A DNA stretch of 64,000 bases from an uncultured bacterium (lineage in GTDB: Bacteria; Verrucomicrobiota; Kiritimatiellia; RFP12; UBA1067), in contig CACZAK010000005.1 in NCBI GenBank assembly GCA_902779075.1, forward strand, positions 30,827-94,826, written 5' to 3'. The position numbers were made by a program, and so were the translations under genes. The notes beneath the pieces are model-generated. The model did no database searches. It saw only the letters and a list, made by a program, of their open reading frames with translations, and was not told the origin of the DNA. Positions within the stretch are counted from its first letter, which is position 1, and each line of letters starts with the position of its first letter. Of the stretch, positions 61,401-64,000 are shown piece after piece.

Positions 61401-62161
61401 AGCCGCATGGCCGCCATGTTATTGGGCTCCAGCACGAGGACCTCACGGCAAAGACGGTCGGCTTTCTCCAGTTCGCCCACACGCAGCTCCAGCGCGGCCT
61501 GCTCGAGCTTTATGAGGGCGTTGTCCGAGATGACTTCCGCGATGTCGCGGTATATCTTGAGCGCATCCTCGTCCTGAAAGCGGTTCGCAAGCATCTGGGC
61601 GTAGGTGTGCTGGATGTCGACGCGGTCGGGGTTCTCCTTGACGAGACCCTTCAAAACCGCTTCGGACTCCTCGATCTCGCCCAGTCGCATCAGGTTCTGC
61701 GCGAATGAGTATTTGAGGTCGTAGTCACGCGGATTGATGGCGAGGGCCTTGCGGAAGGACTCGTCCGCCTTCACCCAGTCCTTCTCGAGGATCTCGTACT
61801 GCGCGACGAGCGCGTGGGGCTTGGCCTTCTCGGGCATCAGGTCGCGCATCCGGAACCACAGGTCGCGTGCTCGTTTCTGCTGGCCGCTCCGCACATAGCA
61901 CCAGCCGAGGCCCTCCCAGCCGGCCTCCAGCGCGGGGTCGCGCGAGATCGCCTCCTCCAGGAAGGGAATGGCCTCGGCGAACTCCTCCTCCTGCACGAGT
62001 CCGAGTCCGTGATACATGAGCGCCTGGGCGGGCGTTACCGAAACGTCCGTCCGGCGGGACTCGTCGATCACGCGTTTGAACTCGTCCTGGATGGTAGCGG
62101 CGCAAGCCGAACCGGCAACCAGGACCAGCGCCATCACGGCTGCCAGTCCATTTATCCTCAT
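58463..62161 (-). CDS. TPR / degenerate NodB-type deacetylase / outer-membrane beta-barrel fusion (1232 aa)
   Basis: A signal peptide (1-21) is followed by TPR-like repeats (about 40-430; 'FLEEAISRDPALEAGWEGLG'). After a linker and acidic stretch (about 540-560, EDGDEDEEDQEDED) comes a NodB-like domain (about 565-800): 'LTFAVTFDTARRSQ' replaces TFDD, 'GNWIVGSSLRFGD' replaces the metal-binding HxxxH, and 'VAYPRGS' replaces the YPxG motif. The final ~370 residues are amphipathic strands ending YLLTHF, a C-terminal-Phe barrel signature. Layout recalls PgaA (TPR-barrel) joined to a PgaB-like domain. Lost metal ligands imply a non-catalytic glycan-binding role. Confidence 0.75.
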   Translation of the reverse strand: MRINGLAAVMALVLVAGSACAATIQDEFKRVIDESRRTDVSVTPAQALMYHGLGLVQEEEFAEAIPFLEEAISRDPALEAGWEGLGWCYVRSGQQKRARDLWFRMRDLMPEKAKPHALVAQYEILEKDWVKADESFRKALAINPRDYDLKYSFAQNLMRLGEIEESEAVLKGLVKENPDRVDIQHTYAQMLANRFQDEDALKIYRDIAEVISDNALIKLEQAALELRVGELEKADRLCREVLVLEPNNMAAMRLRADVAELSGQEDVTPLEALIEATTNRLMRAEYLTRLASRCVAINRVNPERYKTETIIDRLQEAVKDDPLNMQARNLLAELCYQSGRLTLCRSQIEDILIKYNHQEVRALALLFEVEVKERKFEAAQRVLRECFKYFDRDDPMIHYYRARLYSAQGEYAKALAEAKRLEEAGSKSSVFTLKYTGLTESDWMPQTSVRRLTEHIRSLQRAGWELVSADEIPRIIGAAGRHAKNAKAGRRKVRHLIDEQADEEDAPIPAKFFDHVGWMVTGVHYLKKDKETRKVRERRRYRQDDDDEDGDEDEEDQEDEDSLGPRLTFAVTFDTARRSQMVLGTRVAEEFGVPFTLFTPSEEPESFEPSRLEWDEIRHYANTGNWIVGSSLRFGDKKEPVDKEGTDMRDPLHNRLWKADRNRIESMNEWDRRIRREFRDSRAKIRKEMGSNDCAVAMVAYPRGSVGQVGACNINTKRSISDSIISEAASSYSLGFVQSTTGFTLTGDDPMIARRYEPSWSDEGEDVVRHAYEFHPYFLGRRMRAELAMLLNQPNEANRIVASLRKGGYPEDLCTKLDYNIRHRFRNRVSASMRPLLETVSGGTSAHDAERDDRNDTTNRRNDPGEVGETKQVAGELREPELEWQMSKEKEKPWFDPSHPYGQIDFSHTKANDQVEVVRYGAKAGANWNDRIGLYGEYHKGEIKQTVRPYWNAQTMSDLDYGDTKYKFKADTEDWRVGMNWRLDSGVFLFGSGGVSTRKPDYSGKYRHDYENLQDHRGSEHFSRMHKNDEIVFSFGARWNPEDNFSVMTLFDHDYVASAVKDVTYDSLALTAAWLPYDYWKLSGRTQYWTYSDDNAMYFMNLESLWSSESMPTVWYGLRFNTTTTSDASDFYWTPYWDKRVLGVLRYETDSDKLRFRTDLLGGFAKSDGRGGFVMDDEKYTDRDTDWEAIWGFGGLYSYDITDWLTVSVEYDILAMRSYIDHMVLLYLLTHF

Positions 62162-62176
62162 CGTGCCTCCTGCGGG

Positions 62177-62956
62177 TTACTTCTTGTCGGGCCAGTAGGT
62201 CTTGAGCACGTCCTCCGCGACGATTTTCGCACCTTGGAAGGACAGGTGGATGCCGTCCGTGTCGCGCACCGAGACCGCCGCGCCCGTCTTGGAGATGATG
62301 GTCTGGGTGTAGCGTCCCGGCCGGATCGTGAGCACCTTGCCCATGTCGTACCTGTGGAACCGGCCAAGGTACTTCTTGTCGCCCGCGATCTCGGCGACGA
62401 TGCCGGCGACGAGCTGAGCGTGCTGCTCGTTGCCGTCGGACTTCATCGGCGGCGTAAGCATCCACACTGCGTGGGTTACGCCGCTCGTGTAGAGGGCGTC
62501 GAGAAGCTCCTCAATACGGCACTTGTACTCGACGCGCCACTCGTCCGTCCCCACTGCGGCCATGCTGCCCGTACGGCTCTCGAGGCTCTGCCTGTCGTTC
62601 GTGCCCAACGCGATGAACGCGGTCTTCGGCTTCACCCGCTCGCAGAGTTCCCTGGCCTTCGCCGGCCAGTTGAAGACCGACGGCCGGGCAAGTCCGGAAC
62701 CGAGCGACGAGAACGACTCGGCCGGAGTAACATCCTTCGCCTTGAAGGCCTTCTCCATGCCCTTGCCGAGCATCTTCATCATCGAGTCGCCAATGAAGAC
62801 GACGGGCGCGTCGAGTTTGACCGGCTCCCCGATCTTCGGAACGTCCGTCTCCGCGCCAGTTGCCGTAATCGCCGCCATCAGGACGGCCGCAGCAATAAAC
62901 CGTACGTGCGGATTTCCCGCATACGACTTTCCATTGAGTGTTTTTCCTGTTGTCAT
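62177..62956 (-). CDS. SGNH/GDSL hydrolase, DUF459-like
   Basis: The protein has 259 residues. SGNH blocks: 'VVFIGDSMMKMLGKGMEKAF' (nucleophile Ser of GDS), a Gly in 'SFSSLGSGLARP', 'FIALGTNDRQS' (block III Asn) and 'DTDGIHLSFQGAKIVAEDVL' (block V D..H). The family includes acetyl-transfer partners (AlgX/AlgJ/WssH-like DUF459 proteins) of MBOAT systems. A hydrophobic segment near residues 18-40 acts as signal or anchor. AAGAAAGGAAGAA precedes the ATG. It probably completes O-acetylation of the polymer together with the MBOAT upstream. Confidence 0.8.
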   Translation of the reverse strand: MTTGKTLNGKSYAGNPHVRFIAAAVLMAAITATGAETDVPKIGEPVKLDAPVVFIGDSMMKMLGKGMEKAFKAKDVTPAESFSSLGSGLARPSVFNWPAKARELCERVKPKTAFIALGTNDRQSLESRTGSMAAVGTDEWRVEYKCRIEELLDALYTSGVTHAVWMLTPPMKSDGNEQHAQLVAGIVAEIAGDKKYLGRFHRYDMGKVLTIRPGRYTQTIISKTGAAVSVRDTDGIHLSFQGAKIVAEDVLKTYWPDKK

Positions 62957-62989
62957 AGACTTCTTCCTTTCTTAGGCAGTTGGCCGTAT

Positions 62990-63016
62990 ATTATACGATT
63001 TCTTTCCCCATGTCAA
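62990..63016 (-). promoter_or_regulatory. Promoter of the SGNH gene
   Basis: Minus strand: TTGACA (63016-63011) and TATAAT (62995-62990), both perfect hexamers, with a short 15-nt spacer. It would start a transcript for the SGNH gene and the fusion gene downstream. Confidence 0.5.
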
Positions 63017-63049
63017 TTCCGTTTCGACATTTTCTTACCTTGTTTTTTA

Positions 63050-63313
63050 CTATTGCGGGCTATCCTCATGGTCGAGCCACCGTCCGCGAACGCGCGCAGC
63101 CCCCCGGCGGAGAAAATCAAGCCGGAACATCGCCGAGAGACGCGCAACCGGGCGCACGAACGCCTTCGCCGCGTCGCGGGCAACGCCGTAGTCCATGTTC
63201 TCGGCGTTCTTCTCCATCGCCGGCGCGTTCATGAGCACCACAAGCGCGTAGAACACGGCAAGGCCGACCGCCGCCGTCCGCCAAGTCACTTTCCTTCCTT
63301 CAGAGTCCTTCAT
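63050..63313 (-). CDS. Small membrane-anchored protein between MBOAT and SGNH genes
   Basis: The protein has 87 residues: a single transmembrane helix (about 13-31, 'AVGLAVFYALVVLMNAPAME') and a basic C-terminal tail ending 'WLDHEDSPQ'. TAAGGAGG gives a strong ribosome site. It resembles the N-terminal anchor region that some DUF459/AlgJ-like SGNH proteins carry in one chain, so a split anchor for the neighbouring SGNH hydrolase is possible. Its stop is followed by the SGNH promoter. Confidence 0.65.
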   Translation of the reverse strand: MKDSEGRKVTWRTAAVGLAVFYALVVLMNAPAMEKNAENMDYGVARDAAKAFVRPVARLSAMFRLDFLRRGAARVRGRWLDHEDSPQ

Positions 63314-63325
63314 GTCCGCGCCTCC

Positions 63326-64000
63326 TTAGAACTGGAAATAGATGAATGGAGCCACGCCTTCGGGGGCGAGTCCCAGGATGATGGTAAACACGACCGCCGC
63401 CAGGCCGCCCTGCACCCACACGGGCCACCTGCGCACGCGGTCGGTGAACCAGGCGAGCCGCGATCCGTCGCAGAGCTGCAGGGCGAAGCCCACCGCCAGC
63501 ACCACCGCGCCGGCCGTCACCGGCAGCGTGGACTCCGTGCCTACGGCCATGAACGCATTGAGGATTCCCTTGAAGGTCTCCATGCCGTCTGCGGAGCCCG
63601 CCCTGAAGAGAATCCACAGGAAGGCGACCACATGGAACACGAATATCCGCGCAAGCCACTTCGGCGGGCGGAAGGATACGAGTCGGCCGAGCATGCGCTC
63701 CACCGCCAGCAGCGCGCCGTGCAGGATCCCCCACAGCGCGAACGCCCAGCCCGCCCCGTGCCAGAGACCGCCCAGGAACATGGTGAGCATGAGGTTCGCG
63801 TAGGTTCTCGCCTTCCCCCTGCGCGAGCCGCCCAGTGGGATGTAGAGGTAGTCGCGGAGCCACGACGAGAGCGAGATGTGCCAGCGGCGCCAGAACGTCT
63901 GGAAGCTGTCGGAGAAATAGGGCGCGTCGAAATTGATCGGGAACTCGAAGCCCAGCAGCAGCGCGCAGCCGATCGCGATGTCGGAGTAGGCCGAGAAGTC
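63326..64000 (-). CDS. MBOAT-family O-acyltransferase (AlgI-like), 5' end beyond window
   Basis: Only the C-terminal ~224 residues are visible; the frame is open to base 64000. Motifs: 'DFSAYSDIAIGCALLLGFEF', 'FQTFWRRWHISLSSWLRDYL' and 'YIPLGGSRRG', then the catalytic His in 'LGGLWHGAGWAFALWGILHG'. These are the AlgI/DltB signature segments. It would move acetyl groups across the inner membrane to the periplasmic SGNH partner for polymer O-acetylation. First visible gene of the second polysaccharide locus. Confidence 0.93.
   Translation of the reverse strand, partial: DFSAYSDIAIGCALLLGFEFPINFDAPYFSDSFQTFWRRWHISLSSWLRDYLYIPLGGSRRGKARTYANLMLTMFLGGLWHGAGWAFALWGILHGALLAVERMLGRLVSFRPPKWLARIFVFHVVAFLWILFRAGSADGMETFKGILNAFMAVGTESTLPVTAGAVVLAVGFALQLCDGSRLAWFTDRVRRWPVWVQGGLAAVVFTIILGLAPEGVAPFIYFQF

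Noticed and set aside
60203..61708. Long plus-strand open frames in GC-rich genes (also 23432-24805, 34000-35684, 37927-39009, 48019-49101, 49530-51095)
   Set aside because: They are shadows antisense to genes with strong motifs. Their Arg/Ala/Gly/His-rich content is typical of antisense translation of GC-rich codons.
1..64000. tRNA or rRNA genes
   Set aside because: No TPsiC-arm or acceptor-stem arrangement or rRNA-like conserved stretch was noticed. A covariance-model scan was not possible, so a missed tRNA cannot be excluded.

Overview
The window reads as a chromosomal segment of a Gram-negative, anaerobic-type bacterium of the PVC group, most likely a gut or animal-associated Kiritimatiellae-like Verrucomicrobiota member. 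This is inferred from gene style: very long secreted proteins with LamG/PA14/InlB-repeat/C-type-lectin modules, secreted 'LEYIEATGSQYIDTG' proteins, an HzsA-related multi-domain protein, an ECF sigma factor paired with a Ser/Thr kinase, a DUF5009-type acyltransferase and several outer-membrane barrels. Nearly every gene is on the minus strand. No rRNA, tRNA, CRISPR array or phage structural gene was seen.

Region 1 (1-18.4 kb) is the accessory region. A REP-associated tyrosine transposase lies at the left edge. Two minus-strand operons follow, and each starts with the same promoter and the same 69-residue CxxC protein (66 of 69 residues identical). Operon A (6711 to 855) encodes the CxxC protein, a TerB-like protein, a GTPase, a small basic coiled-coil protein and two larger dynamin-like GTPases. 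Operon B (18361 to 8067) encodes the CxxC protein, a GrpE-like coiled-coil protein, a 1010-residue Hsp70-like ATPase, a 1070-residue HerA/DUF87-type ATPase, a glycine-zipper protein, two unknown small proteins and an LRAT/NlpC-like protein with an acidic belt and a histone-H1-like tail. Start/stop overlaps couple several of these genes. The shared promoter cassette suggests one co-regulated multi-NTPase system split over two transcripts. I know of no described system with this composition and treat it as the main discovery candidate; a defence, membrane-stress or conflict role is inference. A short SEDS-like membrane gene sits between the operons.

Region 2 (18.4-36.6 kb) is mostly core. It holds a kinase/ECF-sigma pair joined by a 7-bp tandem repeat, a DUF5009 acyltransferase, polA, aroA, an exopolysaccharide operon (Wza-like exporter, unknown secreted protein, outer-membrane barrel, O-antigen ligase/polymerase-like protein, Wzz/BY-kinase), the ribosomal/replication operon rplY-rpsF-ssb-rpsR-rplI, and a divergent inositol monophosphatase. 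Several of these genes have an extended -10 element only 6-7 nt before the ATG, which points to leaderless transcripts.

Region 3 (36.6-52.9 kb) holds secreted and surface proteins: a 395-residue LamG-like protein, a 2317-residue modular protein with an internally duplicated module set, a His/Pro-Val-rich small secreted protein, an array of five 16-bp palindromes, a frameshifted HzsA-related protein, a GH63/MGH1-like glycosidase, an FMN-reductase-like protein and a patatin-like phospholipase.

Region 4 (52.9-64 kb) looks like a second polysaccharide locus: a PTS EIIA-like protein, a GHL10-type glycosyl hydrolase, an ExeA-type ATPase, a KaiC/RecA-like protein with a degenerate P-loop, a REC-PAS response regulator, a 1232-residue TPR / degenerate deacetylase / beta-barrel fusion, a DUF459-like SGNH hydrolase and an MBOAT (AlgI-like) acyltransferase cut by the window end. 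Together they suggest export and O-acetylation of a secreted glycan.
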